A stretch of 64,000 nucleotides of DNA from Bactrocera neohumeralis (Eukaryota > Arthropoda > Insecta > Diptera > Tephritidae). Below the pieces are notes generated by a model. The model was not told where the DNA came from. It worked only from the letters and a program-made list of their open reading frames with translations, and did no database searches. This document shows positions 48,501-58,764 of this stretch, in pieces; position 1 is the first letter of the stretch, and every line of letters starts with the position of its first letter. Location: the NCBI RefSeq assembly GCF_024586455.1, contig NC_065919.1:28062839-28126838 (forward strand), given 5' to 3'. Made by a program: the position numbers and the translations under genes.

Positions 48501-49197
48501 AACCTTTCAAGATGGATGATATTATAATTAGTCAAGAGTCGACGAGTCCTTTAGCAATTCATCTCGCGCTGCGTAACCCCCTCGGGTATGGCGTCAAGGA
48601 CTTGAGAGCAAGAAAAGTGAAGTGAGTATGAAATAATATTGCCCCAAATAACAATAAGAATTGCCACAAGCACTGCTGTTCCGCAGGGGTTTCGGCAAAA
48701 ATCCAGATGGCCGTCACGAAATCATAATAGCGGCACCTGCGCTAACGCTGTTATCCGATTACAAAATTGATGGTAAAGTACTGATACTGCCCATACAAGG
48801 CGAGGGCAAAAGCAATATCACATTAGGTGAGTGCCGCTACAAACTACTTATAACCATATACATACATACATATATTTGAATTATTTTATGTTTAGTGCAA
48901 CCTGTGATACGAATCCGCATAGACGCAACCTCACGCAATGAGAATGGCAACACATTTATGGATATTAAGGAATTTCGCATTGAATGCAAAGTGAAACGCA
49001 TGATAATGCAGTTCGATAACCTTTTTAACGGTGACAAAGCCCTGGGTGACAACATCAATAGTTTTTTGAACGAAAACTGGCAGGAGATTTATGCTGAGCT
49101 GAAAGTACCCTTTTATGACGCGATCGCCAATGCAATGAACGCGGCCGCAAAGCAAGTCTTCAAAACGATTCCTTATAATGAAATATTTCAAATATAA
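36483..49197 (+). CDS. Takeout/JHBP-family secreted protein TO-2, four exons
   Basis: Exons are 36483-36564, 48387-48621, 48687-48826 and 48896-49197, phases 1, 2 and 1, all GT-AG. Product 252 residues. After the signal peptide, Cys34 and Cys41 (PCVAGDDKC) form the family disulfide pair. The middle has KGFGKNPDG, DYKIDGKVLILPIQGEGKS, then NLFNGDKALGDN (194-205) and LNENWQEIYAEL. It is expected to be a secreted carrier of a hydrophobic ligand. An additional Cys183 in the ECKVKR segment is absent from TO-1 and TO-3. The last exon is exactly as long as the last exon of TO-3 (302 bases), as is the third (140 bases, equal to TO-3 exon 4). Exons 2-4 are certain; exon 1 is inferred. The first intron is 11.8 kb and packed with transposons, one ending just upstream of the exon 2 acceptor. 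Confidence 0.85.
37390..37615 (-). mobile_element. Tc3-like transposase fragment
   Basis: On the minus strand the sequence reads MNVSFFTDEKAFILEEIFSK (with shifts), then QNDKIYAKTF. This resembles the 'ILFSDEK.F..E..FN.QNDR.YA' segment around the first catalytic Asp in Tc3-type transposases. It is short and broken, and no ends are visible. Confidence 0.5.
37799..37942. mobile_element. Pogo/Tigger-like MITE, 144 bp
   Basis: Terminal inverted repeats of about 25 bp: CAGTTGAACTTACCTAACTC at the left and, inverted, CAGTTGAACTTCCATAACTC at the right, each followed by GAATT. Flanked by TA on both sides (37797-37798, 37943-37944), the duplication expected for Tc1/mariner/pogo. No coding capacity. 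Confidence 0.8.
37951..38903. mobile_element. Long inverted-repeat element in TO-2 intron 1
   Basis: Left arm 37951-38315 and right arm about 38535-38903 are near-perfect inverted copies; translations of opposite strands give the same nonsense peptide (KIVKFQPLISFKRLGLRKNH). Ends are TTAGGGTGATTC and, inverted, TTAGGGTATTC, flanked by TATACA on both sides, a possible 6-bp target duplication. The loop (38316-38534) contains a third, forward copy of the end (38446-38530). The structure suggests two copies of one MITE joined tail to tail. Confidence 0.8.
39721..40530. other. Intronic DNA with CATA microsatellites
   Basis: CATA/TATG runs at 39858-39890 and 40330-40370; otherwise AT-rich without recognisable features. 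Confidence 0.45.
40535..40955 (-). repeat. Dispersed repeat family A, 5' truncated or broken copy
   Basis: Inverted family A: 'ccgtccgtccgtctgtatat' at the left, 'catttgtcggaactgccgat', and the head at the right (gcacctgtgaagggtatatt, then 'agcttcggtgcagccaaag' with a mutated hairpin, then 'aacgttttttcttgtg'). Confidence 0.7.
40985..41945. repeat. Divergent direct repeat, outer copy
   Basis: Shares 'gctgaaactttcgtgagtgt' and 'tttgcgaaaaaa', 'cagaaagctgca', 'tttattaatttgcacaa' in the same order with 44090-44700, which lies inside the piggyBac-like element. The similarity is patchy, so the duplication is old or both are copies of a further dispersed family. No coding content. Confidence 0.55.
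41955..42440 (-). mobile_element. RTE-like non-LTR retrotransposon, 3' fragment
   Basis: Minus strand: YADDIDIIGLNNRAVSSAFS (catalytic ADD motif, near 42350-42410), FEVIDNFVYLRTSIN, and near 41990-42080 EEEDLHSVGEIRWRRTWLHC, the family's C-terminal region. It is internally deleted between these. A piggyBac-like element begins 20 bases beyond its end. Confidence 0.75.
42658..43220 (-). pseudogene. piggyBac-type transposase, C-terminal part
   Basis: The 175-codon frame 42658-43185 starts ELYKVNHRSRKWYIRIF and continues with NAWLLYRKHLNLLHPKQKH, KFQLEIADALL, RKRGRPS and then EHWVVFGEKGRSRLCKTGTC. These are the conserved end of piggyBac-like transposases ('D.LL..Y.I..KS.KWY.RIF', 'NAW.LY', 'LCK.GTC'). 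Just upstream in another frame is DLADVL, the DL.D segment with a catalytic Asp, so a frameshift lies at about 43188. The cysteine-rich C-terminus is cut short after the LCKTGTC pair. Confidence 0.8.
44090..44710. repeat. Divergent direct repeat, inner copy within the piggyBac-like element
   Basis: Same order of short matches as 40985-41945: 'tcaaacagtgaata', 'gctgaaactttcgtgagtgt', 'cagaaagctgca', 'tttattaatttgcacaa'. This suggests that the outer copy is part of another, older member of the same element, or that a common repeat was present in both. Confidence 0.5.
45078..46380. other. Intronic DNA, no gene recognised
   Basis: AT-rich. 'ttagggtgatcggaatg' at 45415 looks like the TTAGGGTGAT end of the inverted-repeat element at 37951, but no partner end is visible. 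Confidence 0.4.
46381..47060. repeat. Unclassified repeat-like stretch
   Basis: Contains runs of poly-A/T punctuated by balanced sequence ('ctcggccattgcgacgccat', 'ctcgagcgcactagttctca', 'gtatctccgaaactattact'). Its style resembles non-coding MITE interiors in fly genomes, but no terminal repeats were found. Confidence 0.3.
47075..47430 (+). repeat. Dispersed repeat family A, partial copy
   Basis: 'aagaacttgatttcgatcgg', 'tgtttgtatggcagctatat', 'atcaaatgagcagcttcttt' and 'ctgagggactagttcgcgta' match the family A reference at 27748-29012. Head and tail palindromes are missing. Confidence 0.7.
47613..48295 (-). mobile_element. Deleted mariner, abutting TO-2 exon 2
   Basis: One terminal repeat is present (CAAGGTGCGTTCCAAAGTAA at 47613). 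The minus-strand frame (47642-48064) gives SIETVREFIKNQPKSSLKFM, then HLGLRKVCAWFVPHKLTDDQ, then jumps to YSPDMAPCDCFFFGKMHLPM, the third catalytic region. The first and second catalytic segments are deleted. The 5' end (48200-48295) is scrambled and lacks its terminal repeat. The remnant stops about 90 bases before the exon 2 acceptor of TO-2. Same family as 51797-52692. Confidence 0.8.
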
Positions 49198-49316
49198 AAT
49201 ACTAGTACGCTAAGTCCAGTTGTTTTGCATTAGATATACAAATGTAAAAATTTCTACGTAATTTGTTTTTGTTTGTTAATTATGATGAGGCAATCAATAA
49301 TATTGACAGTTGAGCA

Positions 49317-49322
49317 ATTAAA
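49317..49322 (+). promoter_or_regulatory. Candidate poly(A) signal of TO-2
   Basis: ATTAAA, 120 bases after the TO-2 stop codon; an AATAAT variant lies slightly upstream (49295). Confidence 0.35.
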
Positions 49323-49329
49323 TATGTTG

Positions 49330-51790
49330 CATGTAAATGTTATTTTTTTCACTATCATTACAATCTTAATCACGTACATACTATGTCTACATGATTCTAT
49401 AATTGCCTGCTATATTGCATTTACTTATGTAAGTATGTAGGTGAAATACGAAGTCTCTGAAGAAAAATCGTTCATCAATACACCAGAGTTACATGTATGA
49501 TATTTCTTATATAATAACACCTGATTTGATTCGCCTACACTTGGATACGCGATTCGAACAATACAACTGAATCAAATCCAAATAATAAAGAAGGTTTTTA
49601 CGAGGTCTCTCCCATTGAATTCTGCCTAGTCACTTTGTTGTTATTTTCATAAGAAAATTGTTTTCTCTTGTAAAAAGCAAAGCTTAACCATTGCGAGCAT
49701 AGATTGACAAATGAAATTTTGGAAAGAGTGTTAATGCAAATATTATAGGTTGTGAGTAAGACTTTGTCTAATTCCGAACGGAACAATACGTATACCACCA
49801 AAATTGTATGTAAGTACCCAATAGCTCGACATAAATTGAATTATAATGGCGCTCTTGTTCTATGGTATAATTATAGTTCGATTGTGGTTGAATTATCCCG
49901 ATACCAAACGATCTCTCAAAAAGAAGAGATAACTATAGTTTCGCCCCCATCTTTTCTTAGAATGAGTTTGCAAGAAAATTTAATTGTTCGTGGCATCATA
50001 GACTACAGGATTTACAATTGAGTTTTGACAATTCATTTCATTGTTTATATCATTATTGATGGTTACTATAGTCTTGAATATTATACACAATAAAATAGAC
50101 ACACGTGAAAAAATTACACAGTGAAAAAAGCAATTCCTATAACCGGACATGAGTACGTATCAATAACCGGACATGGCCACAATGGAACTCGACCAACAGA
50201 AAATACAATTTATTACCGCGTTTTTCTCGAAGCGATATTTTCAGGTTCAGTGAGCAGAATTTCACCAAAGCGGCTGGACTACTCGGCTTCTTAGATATAT
50301 TTTTCGTGTAATGATCGAAGAAATATGATTGTGCAAAGTATCACCTGTCACAAAAATGATTTTATGGAAGCCGCATTTTGTCAAAAATCAAAATTTTGAC
50401 TAGTGCTTCGAGCATTTTCTGTATTCATCTGCAATAACAATAAGTTTTCTCGATTTTTGACTTTCAGATTATTTTAAATAGAAAAATCCTTTTCGCCGCT
50501 AGACATCTAGTACTACTGGAGATTTTTTTAACTAATCGCCGATTATTAAACTACCTGAATTTCTGTTAATGTTAATTTTTAATTTACATATTCATTAACA
50601 TGCCTCTTAAAAAAAATATAAATATATAATATATGTACATATCACAAAAAAATCGTTTTTTCTAGCTTGCAAATGGATGTAACCCCTTACAGCTTCTATA
50701 GTGATAGTCTTCAAAGGGAAGTGACTTGAAGCGATTTAATGAGTTAAGGCACTGATTAAACTTTCTGTGTTCCAAAATACATAAAATCGTTAAGTTCCGA
50801 AAACTACCAAAACCAAAAAACTTTTGTATTATTGTAAAATCAGCAGACTGGTTACTTTTGCCGCTCCGAGATATAACGGGATAGTTAATTTGACAACTTA
50901 CTTAAATGCATAAATAGCGCATTGTCCTCTTTCGCAAATATGAGTACTAAAAAACTTTCTTAATTTACTCTTACGCGACATTATTTGAGAAGGGGAGGTC
51001 TCAGACGCAATTTTTAAAGGGAAGTATGTTTATCAAGGCTTCGTCAGCTGTGATTTGATGAATTATTAAACTGATATAGAAATAAAGCCATTAATTGGAA
51101 TGAAATTAAACATGTGTTCAGATTTCTGAACAGTTCTTAACGGCTACAATTGTAAATAAGATATTTTTGTTACTGTTGATATGTACAGGAGATTAGTATT
51201 AAGATATGTGTATGTACTTTGCATGTGGTGCATATATGAATTAGAATAAGAAAATCTATATCTATAAATTTTAAATCCGCAACCTTCGCGTTGTTACTTA
51301 ATGAACGTGGATCAATAGTTTCTTAGTTTACTAAAACAGATTTAACTCGAAGTTATAAATAATAACGTTGACATTCGCGCAATGTGAAAATTTCCAATTG
51401 GTCAGTCAAAGTTGGTCCATCAGTATATATGACTGATTTAACATAATAACAGAGAGGGTTTAATTAACACGCCGATTTCTTGGGATGATTCTATTACCAA
51501 AAGTGATGTTCAATAAAGTAGCCTTGTATGAAACTTGTTGCACGATTTTGCTAAAACCATTTAGCACTTAAACGCTTGATAATCTAAACTAATATGTTTT
51601 AAAAAATATGGACCAATATTGGCAAGAAAAACGGAGTAATATTTTCTGAATGCAAGTCGTGGATAGCGCAGAGCTTTTCGCACACCCAATTATTTCATTT
51701 ATGTATTCCCAGCCAGAAATGTACTTTACCTCTAAGCATTAAATGGCAGTTAAAATATATTGAAATTTTTTTCCCACAGCACGTGAGATT
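49330..51790. other. Intergenic DNA between TO-2 and TO-3
   Basis: No genes. At 50125-50190 the phrases 'ataaccggacatgagtacgt' and 'ataaccggacatggccac' form a short tandem and resemble the subterminal part of pogo/Tigger-like elements ('CAGTG...ATAACCGGACA'), but no partner end was found. Open frames here are unsupported. Confidence 0.4.
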
Positions 51791-51796
51791 AGAATA

Positions 51797-52692
51797 CAAG
51801 GTGGATTCCAAAGTAAACCGGACTTTTTGAATCTAGCGCCCCCTGGTGGCGCTATCTATATGTCGACTGGTGCGTTAGAATCTGCTATCTTTATCGATTG
51901 TCCAGTGAGAATTTCATGACATTTCATTGATTGGAAGTGAAGTTATTGCGTTTTAAGTGTCAGTATGTTTGTGTTATCTGTGCGAAAATGAGCTTCGAAC
52001 AAAGAGCCAACATTAAATTTTGTTTTAAAATTGGTAAGACTTTTACTGAAACGTTTCAATTGATGAAACAAGTTTATGTCGATGATTACCTATCCCGCAG
52101 CAGAGTGCACGAGTGGTTTCAACGTTTTTAAAGTGGTCGTGAGGACATAAATGACGATCAACATGGTGGCCAATCAAAATCCGTGATCACCGGAAATTCT
52201 ATCGAAACTGTGCGTGAATTCATCAAAAATCAGCCGAAATCATCATTGAAATTCATGGAAACGGTATTCTACCTTGGAGTTTTGGAGCGTTTGGTGCGCC
52301 GTATTCGATGTGTTCGGCCCGAATATCGCGAAGATGAAAGTTGGCGTTTGTTACACGATAATGCGTCGTCTCATTGATCGACGCTTGTGACCGATTATTT
52401 AAACAAAAATCACATTTTAACCATTAACCACTTCCCGTATTCACCTGATATGGCACCGTGCGACTTCTTCCTTTTCGGAAAAATGCATTTGCCCATGAAA
52501 GGAAAGCTTGCACCGGCATACTGGCGGCCATACCGGCCAACGAGCTAAAACACTCATTCGACATGCTTTTGGACCGTGCAAAAAGCTATATTGAAGCAGA
52601 AGGAGACTATTTTGAATAAAATAAATTGATTTTGCCGTAAAAACCATTTGTTCTGTTTTTTTTAAGTCCTGTTTACTTTGGAAAACACCTTG
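51797..52692 (+). mobile_element. Deleted mariner, 896 bp, both ends intact
   Basis: TA on both sides; terminal repeats CAAGGTGGATTCCAAAGTAA and, inverted, CAAGGTGTTTTCCAAAGTAA. Inside: transposase N-terminus (SFEQRANIKFCFKIGKTFTE, SRSRVHEWFQRF, 51985-52131), then SIETVREFIKNQPKSSLKFM, a deletion that removes the first catalytic Asp, then WRLLHDNASSH with the second Asp, a frameshift, and YSPDMAPCDFFLFGKMHLPM with the third. It cannot move itself but could be mobilised in trans. Confidence 0.85.
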
Positions 52693-53146
52693 TATAAATG
52701 TCTAATATTTTTAAATAATTAAATAAAAATATTACCTTTACAAATGTTAAACACCTACCTTTACTTTTACAGCTGTTTTGATAGCTATCCTCTACGAAAC
52801 TCTTCACATATAAAAAAGCACCCTATATAACATGATATAACGGCGCATTCTATTTACAACTATTTGTTTGCATATATAGTGGCATTAATACACGTGTGTG
52901 TACAAGTTACAAAACTGGTAGTAAAAAACGCTTTTCTATACATAACACTATAGTATTTCCTTACACATATCTTATGGAAGTAAATGGGTTGTAAACTGAT
53001 CGTAAGAAATAAAATATATTGAGTGAAAAAGTAAATGTTTCGAAGTACGCTAAAAAGTAAATTGCACTCATTATTGTCTATTGATTATATAATTACGTGT
53101 GTATAGATACATTTACATATAATGCAAAATATAATTGCTTCTCTCA

Positions 53147-53154
53147 TATAAAAA
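53147..53154 (+). promoter_or_regulatory. TATA box of TO-3
   Basis: TATAAAAA, with an initiator-like TCATCAAT about 20-25 bases downstream (53167-53174). This gives a leader of about 150 bases before the ATG at 53325. Confidence 0.5.
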
Positions 53155-53324
53155 CTCAGCGAGATTTCATCAATTCTCCTAGTTTTATTTAAAACATTTT
53201 CGCATCAATATCGGGACGGAAGTAGCGGAGAACTTACAACAACTTTTCAAAACTAATAAGAGAAAGGATTAAGTCATTGTCAACAATTACAAATTTGAAA
53301 AAAAAACACCGTTAGTTAAGAAAA

Positions 53325-56300
53325 ATGTATATCCGAATTGCATTTACTGCAGCGCTTGTTTGCTCCTTTTTACAATTTAATAATGCGGATTTTCGTAAGT
53401 GTTCAATAAAAAATATTGAAAGAAATTAAATTAAGCAAAAAGGGAATTGTAAAATTGAAAAGTAACAGTTGATTCTAAAGGAAAATGGAATTTCAATTAA
53501 AAATTTGTTGAAAATATTATTTTTTTTTACCTCTTTGAAGCCCACTATTAGGGGTCACTACTTCAAGATAGACAGCGTATAATCTGTGCAACAAATTACA
53601 AAAGGATAAAAAGTTAGAAGCTTCCATATCTTTGTGCAATTACGAAAGTTGCCGTTTTATATTTCAGAATCAGAGCAAGTCAAAAATTGCTTTATTGTTT
53701 TTCAAAATATTCTGAATTAAAATCTATACACTTTTACTATGGTTTTGAATTAATTGTCGAAGGTATCTTCAAAACATGCGCTCTGAGCGCATCAACCGTC
53801 TCTTCAGGTGTCGGAAAACAATGACCTCTTAGTTTATTTTATTCGTACGGAAATAAAAAGAAGCCTTTCGATGCCAAATCAGGACTATACGGAGGATCAA
53901 ATCGATGCTCTAAGTGCTAAAAAATGCGATGTATGAGAACTCGCATTGTCGTGGTGAAGAGAGATCCTTCTTCGGTGGATAATACAGACAGTCGACTGTA
54001 GAGTCGACTGCTATTTTTTTCAAATCACCGTTATCGTATTTTTTTAAATTTATCTCGACCAATCCACACGAGTCTGTTTTTAAGCACTTGACAAATTGTG
54101 TGGAATTCTACGTGAAAACATTTTGCGCACAGCATCAATGGTTTCCGGAATAACAACTGATTTTGAACGACTTGATCTAGGGCTAAAACTGAATTAAGTG
54201 CATGGTTGTACTGTACTCGTTGTGCTGAGATAATCCACGTCGAAAGTTGTAAAAAATAACCGCGAGAAAATGTTCGCGATCTAATTCCATTTCCTTGGCC
54301 GAGATGAATATTTAAGTTACTACAAACAACACAATTAGCGCTCGTATGTCGAAACATTTTGTTATGCATAACATGTCGAACCAATACGGCTTCAAACTTT
54401 GTCACTCTTCACAAATACGATTCAGAACCTGGCATATACCATTTATAAACATATTTTATTAGATTTTTCGATAACTATGACCTGTTAACCAGGATCGTTT
54501 GAACATTTCAAGCAAATACTATACTTGCGTGAAAATAGCTCAAGTTCAAGTTTTTGCATTGTAAATCGAATAAGAGCTCCTTATATTCTACTTATTTGTA
54601 ATTTATCGTGACTAGCATACATTTCTAGACAAGAATGTCTCTCCAAACCTTAAGTCCACTATAAAACTAAGGGCTGTCCGAAGCGAACCGCCTCTTTCTT
54701 TTGGCAAGGTTAACCAGAACTTTTCTGACAAATGATTGCTAACCAGACATTGAGGAAACGGCCCTAAGATTGCAAATATCGCCACATCCTAATTATACTG
54801 CCGTAGAGGCTTATAACCATTCACCATATAGACTCTGTGATCGGGGCAACATTTTTCCGTTTTTAATATGGGTTCTTCTGTAGTATTTTGTGCTCTTTAA
54901 TCCTTCGTATCAGTTTTGAGTTTTAAATATTAAGTATACATTGCGCTCCTCCAAAAAAACCTATCTGTATTAACTAGTATAAAATTTTAATTACCCTTAC
55001 ACTTTTGTTGAATAGATTTCAATGAATAGAACCTTCTTGTATTTTGATGTTTATCTTCAAAAATCTAACTTTGTAATATATATATATTAGTAAGAAATTT
55101 ATTACGAGTATGACTGTTTCAATTTTCGTTGGGGACGGTATTCATACATCGCTAGGCGGTACGATACACGCTACTTTTTCCGACCTCTTCAATTTATTCC
55201 CCAAGGTGCAAATGTTTAAACATAAACAGATTACCGAACAAAAATTTAAAAAAGAATAAGGTCAAATTTATGTGGCTTAAAGAATTCAGTATTAGAAAAG
55301 GGAGTCCATTTATAATCTATAAATAATGTATTGAAGTTTACCAACAAACGGAACGTCCGCCATATTTTAAAACGCCCCGATCATGCTATGGTATTTTATC
55401 AGAAAAGTTTTACGCCAGCAATACTCGCAAAGAAATTTGCTAACCACATTCTCAAAATACATGTGCTTATCTGGTATTTTAAAAAATGGTCTTGATCATT
55501 ATTTTTATTCCATGGCCCTAGGCGAATCGAATGTCTACCGCATACATGCATGTGTATAAATATATTCTGCCATTCTGTTTTCTAAGAACATAGTTTTTAT
55601 GACTTTCAGCCAATGATCCGAAGCCATGTAAATTCGGAGACGAAGATTGTTTACTGAAGGCGATCAACTTTTATTTGCGTGAAAAAAATCAAGGTGAGTC
55701 TGTACATACAGATAAATATGTAAATATCCATAACATATTATTGTTTGTTTAGGAGATACTTCGATAAATCTGCGACAAATCGATCCTATTGATGCCGGCA
55801 CATTCACACTGAAGCAAGGTGCTGACAATCCCGTAAATATTGACTTAACCTTTAGCAATAATAAAATTTATGGTGTCGCCAATGCCACAGCGTACAAAGC
55901 TAGGTAAGTGGACGTTTAAAAACTGAACTAATATTAAATTTGATTTATTCCATTTATTTCGTTTTTTTCTTCTGCACAGAGGCTTCGGCAAGGATCTCAC
56001 GAAAAAACACGAGCTACGCTTCAAAGTGCCAGTGGCCAGCTTGATCGGCGATTATAAAATACAAGGCCGCATTCTGATATTGCCCATTAGCGGTTCCGGC
56101 AAAAACAATATCACTATGAGTAAATTAAAATTTCGACATCCACTTAGAGCAAATATTTATAATGAAATGCTTTTCGCTTTCAGTTGATGCAGAATTCATA
56201 CTACAATGGGTGGGCGCGCCCGTTGAGAAGGATGGCGAAACTTATATGAAAACCGACAAATTCAGAGCCATTGTTAAGCCCAGTAGGGTGTTCTTCGAAT

Positions 56301-56485
56301 TACAAAATCTCTTCAATGGCGACAAAGCTTTGGGTGATAATATGAATTTGTTTTTAAATGAAAACTGGAAGGAAATTTATCAGGAAGTTGATATAACCTT
56401 TTCCAAGGAACTATCTAAGTTGATGTCAAGTATTATCGATTCTGTTTTTGATAAAACACCATATAATAAATTATTCGTAGAGTAA
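53325..56485 (+). CDS. Takeout/JHBP-family secreted protein TO-3, five exons
   Basis: Exons are 53325-53394, 55610-55693, 55753-55903, 55980-56119 and 56184-56485, phases 1, 1, 2 and 1, with GT-AG sites. Product 248 residues. Residues 1-21 form a signal peptide (MYIRIAFTAALVCSF...). Cys30 and Cys37 (PCKFGDEDC) are the family disulfide pair. RGFGKDLTKK, DYKIQGRILILPISGSGKN, NLFNGDKALGDN (190-201) and LNENWKEIYQEV follow. It is closest in exon layout to TO-2, sharing exon sizes of 140 and 302 bases, but has one extra 59-base intron (55694-55752) after residue 51. Role by family: extracellular carrier of a hydrophobic ligand. Intron 1 (2.2 kb) holds a mariner remnant. AATAAA follows 11 bases after the stop. 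Confidence 0.93.
53745..54420 (-). mobile_element. Deleted mariner in TO-3 intron 1
   Basis: Minus strand: MELDREHFLAVIFYNFRRGL (54220-54290), the transposase start; then a decayed region; then, near 53780-53960 across frames, LHHDNASSHTS (second catalytic Asp) and YSPDLASKGFFLFPY, with the third Asp replaced in this copy (family 'SPDLAPNDFFLFPY'), followed by PEETVDALRAHVLKIP. Same family as 59890-60540 and 62335-63345. Ends not seen. Confidence 0.75.
54421..55600. other. TO-3 intron 1 sequence, unassigned
   Basis: Mixed AT-rich DNA with a few more balanced patches (54665-54850, 55120-55200) that I cannot assign to a gene or element. Confidence 0.4.
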
Positions 56486-56495
56486 ATTGAATTTT

Positions 56496-56501
56496 AATAA
56501 A
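56496..56501 (+). promoter_or_regulatory. Candidate poly(A) signal of TO-3
   Basis: AATAAA, 11 bases after the TO-3 stop codon. If used, the 3' UTR is very short; another AATAAA-like site occurs near 56622. Confidence 0.45.
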
Positions 56502-56934
56502 ATCATTATATTGTAAATTACCTTTTTATAGTCAGTTGTGTTTATGAGGGTAACATCGATCTCGTGGTCAACGGAGTTTCAGGTGTAATAGTAAATAAAT
56601 ATATCATTTAAATTCTGGTCGAATAAATATAATAATGAAATTCCAAGAAAAATGAAAGTGGAATATTTCTCATCACGCTCATAGTTTTTCAGAAGATGAA
56701 TAAGCAAATCTGCCTAACGGTCTACTAATACGCTTCTCACCAAGAAAACCTGTTCAGAAGAAAATGAGCGAACGATGTTATATGCATATGTGTATCTCTT
56801 CTCTATGTTGTTGTTGTTTAGTTGTGTGGATGTAAGTCAGGAATTCACTTTGACCCACGCCAACTCCCTATATAATAGTTTTGTTGAAAACTACTAAAGG
56901 TGCGATATCTCACTAAGTAAGTACATCAGCATTT

Positions 56935-58000
56935 ATTCGGGACTGTGCAGCAAAAAACGCACGTCAACAAACACAAGAAAGGTCCGACGTCGTGAAGTGC
57001 CAATCACAAGAGACAGCCGAACGATTTTTTACTCGACTTGCACTCCTACTCTCTGAGAGCACTCATCAGCAACTCGATGAAAGCGAACTGCGGAACGGCA
57101 TTTCAAGCTCCTTATGTCCAGCTGCAAACGAAGCCATTGGTTTTCAGGAAAATGCGAAAGAACAGCTGGTACAATGTGGAGTGCCGTGCCGTAGCGGAGA
57201 GAAAACAGACTGCCTACCTAGCAACGTTACAATCGACCACAACACGTGGGATGGGATAGATACCGAGAGTTGAAGAGGGATGCGAGACGCATTTACAGAC
57301 AAACAAAGACAGGGGCCGAAATACATGAGTATGAAGAGCTTGACAAGCTGGCCGACAGGTGTAATGCTCGAAAATTCTACAAAAAGATGCGGCGCCTAAC
57401 AGAAAGTTTCAAGACCGGAGCATATTCTTGTAGAACCCCCACAGGTGATCTAGTGACTGATGCCCAAAGCATACTGAAGTTATGGAGGGAACACTTCTCC
57501 AGGCTGCTGAATGGTAGTGAATGCAAAACACAGCTTTTTGTATAATATGACCGTCAGGATCGAGAAGAACCTCTTAAATCTGTTCGATACCTAACGTGAT
57601 TTCAGACAAGGCAACTCTCTATCATTTGACTCCTTCAATCTACAGTTGAAGAAAATAATTCGATAGAACTTAATCGAGCAGGTACAATATTCTATAGTAG
57701 TGTACGAGCTGCTGGCGTACGCCGATGACTTCGATATCATTGGCCATAATAACCGCGTCGTTAGTTCTGGGTCTGGTAGTGAACGAGGGCAAGACGAAAT
57801 ATCTCCTGTCATCAAACAACCGTTCGAGATTTTGCTCATATGTCACTGTTGACAGTCATAACTTCGAAGTCGTAGATAATTTCGTTTATGTTAGAACCAG
57901 CATTAACACCAACAACAGTGCCAGCCTATAAATCCAACGCAGAATAACTCTTGCCAGCAGGTGCTAGACTGAGTAGGCAGTGCCCGCCGGTGCAAGCAGA
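56935..58000 (+). mobile_element. RTE-like non-LTR retrotransposon, internal part
   Basis: Plus strand: linker between endonuclease and RT, with RTSTNTRKVRRREVPITR-like text near 56950-57010, ARRIYRQTKTGAEIHEYEEL and CNARKFYKKMRRLTESFKTG, GAYSCRTPTGDLVTDAQSIL, LWREHFSRLLNG (57246-57531). Then a jump to LLAYADDFDIIG (catalytic ADD motif, near 57712-57750), FEVVDNFVYVRTSIN and RITLASRC near 57940-57965. The RT core is mostly deleted; several frameshifts. Confidence 0.8.
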
Positions 58001-58029
58001 GTAAGATGAACACCTCCACTCCTTTTTGG

Positions 58030-58170
58030 AGTGCCGGGAAGAGGTCGCTGATGAAGACCAGAAGAATTAGTAAATCCAAAGTGAAAACGATGGTCATTGT
58101 CTTTCTGACATCAAAGGCATCGTCCATTAAATATATGGTGTACAAGAGGGAAGTTATTTGAGGCTTCAAG
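58030..58170 (+). mobile_element. Possible mariner fragment
   Basis: Plus strand gives SKSKVKTMVIVF in one frame and DIKGIVH.IYGVQEGS in the next, which together resemble the mariner segment 'SK.K.ML.VFFD.KGIVH..F.P.G'. A 161-codon minus-strand frame (57903-58388) overlaps it, resembles nothing known and is likely chance. Confidence 0.4.
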
Positions 58171-58760
58171 ATGGTGGCTTTTTTGACTGGAACGCAAGGT
58201 AGGCTTTGCCTGTGGGATATAGAGTAGGAATGATGCTGCTTACTACCGCCATCAACATTGACCGGTACGTACTTATCAAATACAAATTGGGAAAATGGAA
58301 TTGTATTAAAGAATTTGTAAAGGCTTCTAATCATGAATCCGAAATATTGATATGTATGGAGATTTTTTTCCAAACCTTTCAGTGTCAAAAATTAAGGAAA
58401 ACAAAGTTATGATTTGTGATATTTTCCCGAAATTTCTTAGCAATGAGGAGAATCCCGGAACACTTTTAAGGCAGTAGTGCATGGTTTCCTTGAAAACCTT
58501 AGGGCTGACAATTATGACGAGCTGGTCACTGACATGATTGCGAATTTCTCCATCATCAGAAGTATTATAAAATATCTCAAATATTCAGATGTTGCATTCT
58601 CATTTAGTTAATTAGTTAGTTTTAGGAGTCTTAAAATAATCAATACAGAAATGAATCCTAAATGTAGGATCGGTATATTTTAATAAACTATTTGTATGTA
58701 GCATTTTTGTGTACTTCTATTAAGTTGAATATCTTCATTTTTTATATATAAAACCAAATT
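58171..58760. other. No gene recognised
   Basis: Unassigned intergenic DNA downstream of the RTE and mariner fragments. Confidence 0.4.
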
Positions 58761-58764
58761 CAGA

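Noticed and set aside
54031..54405. 124-codon minus-strand ORF as an independent gene
   Set aside because: It is an off-frame reading of the mariner remnant; the correct frame gives MELDREHF and later HHDNASSH motifs.
57903..58388. 161-codon minus-strand ORF with hydrophobic segments
   Set aside because: It lies antisense to RTE and mariner-like fragments that can be read on the + strand; the hydrophobic look follows from antisense reading of A-rich DNA.
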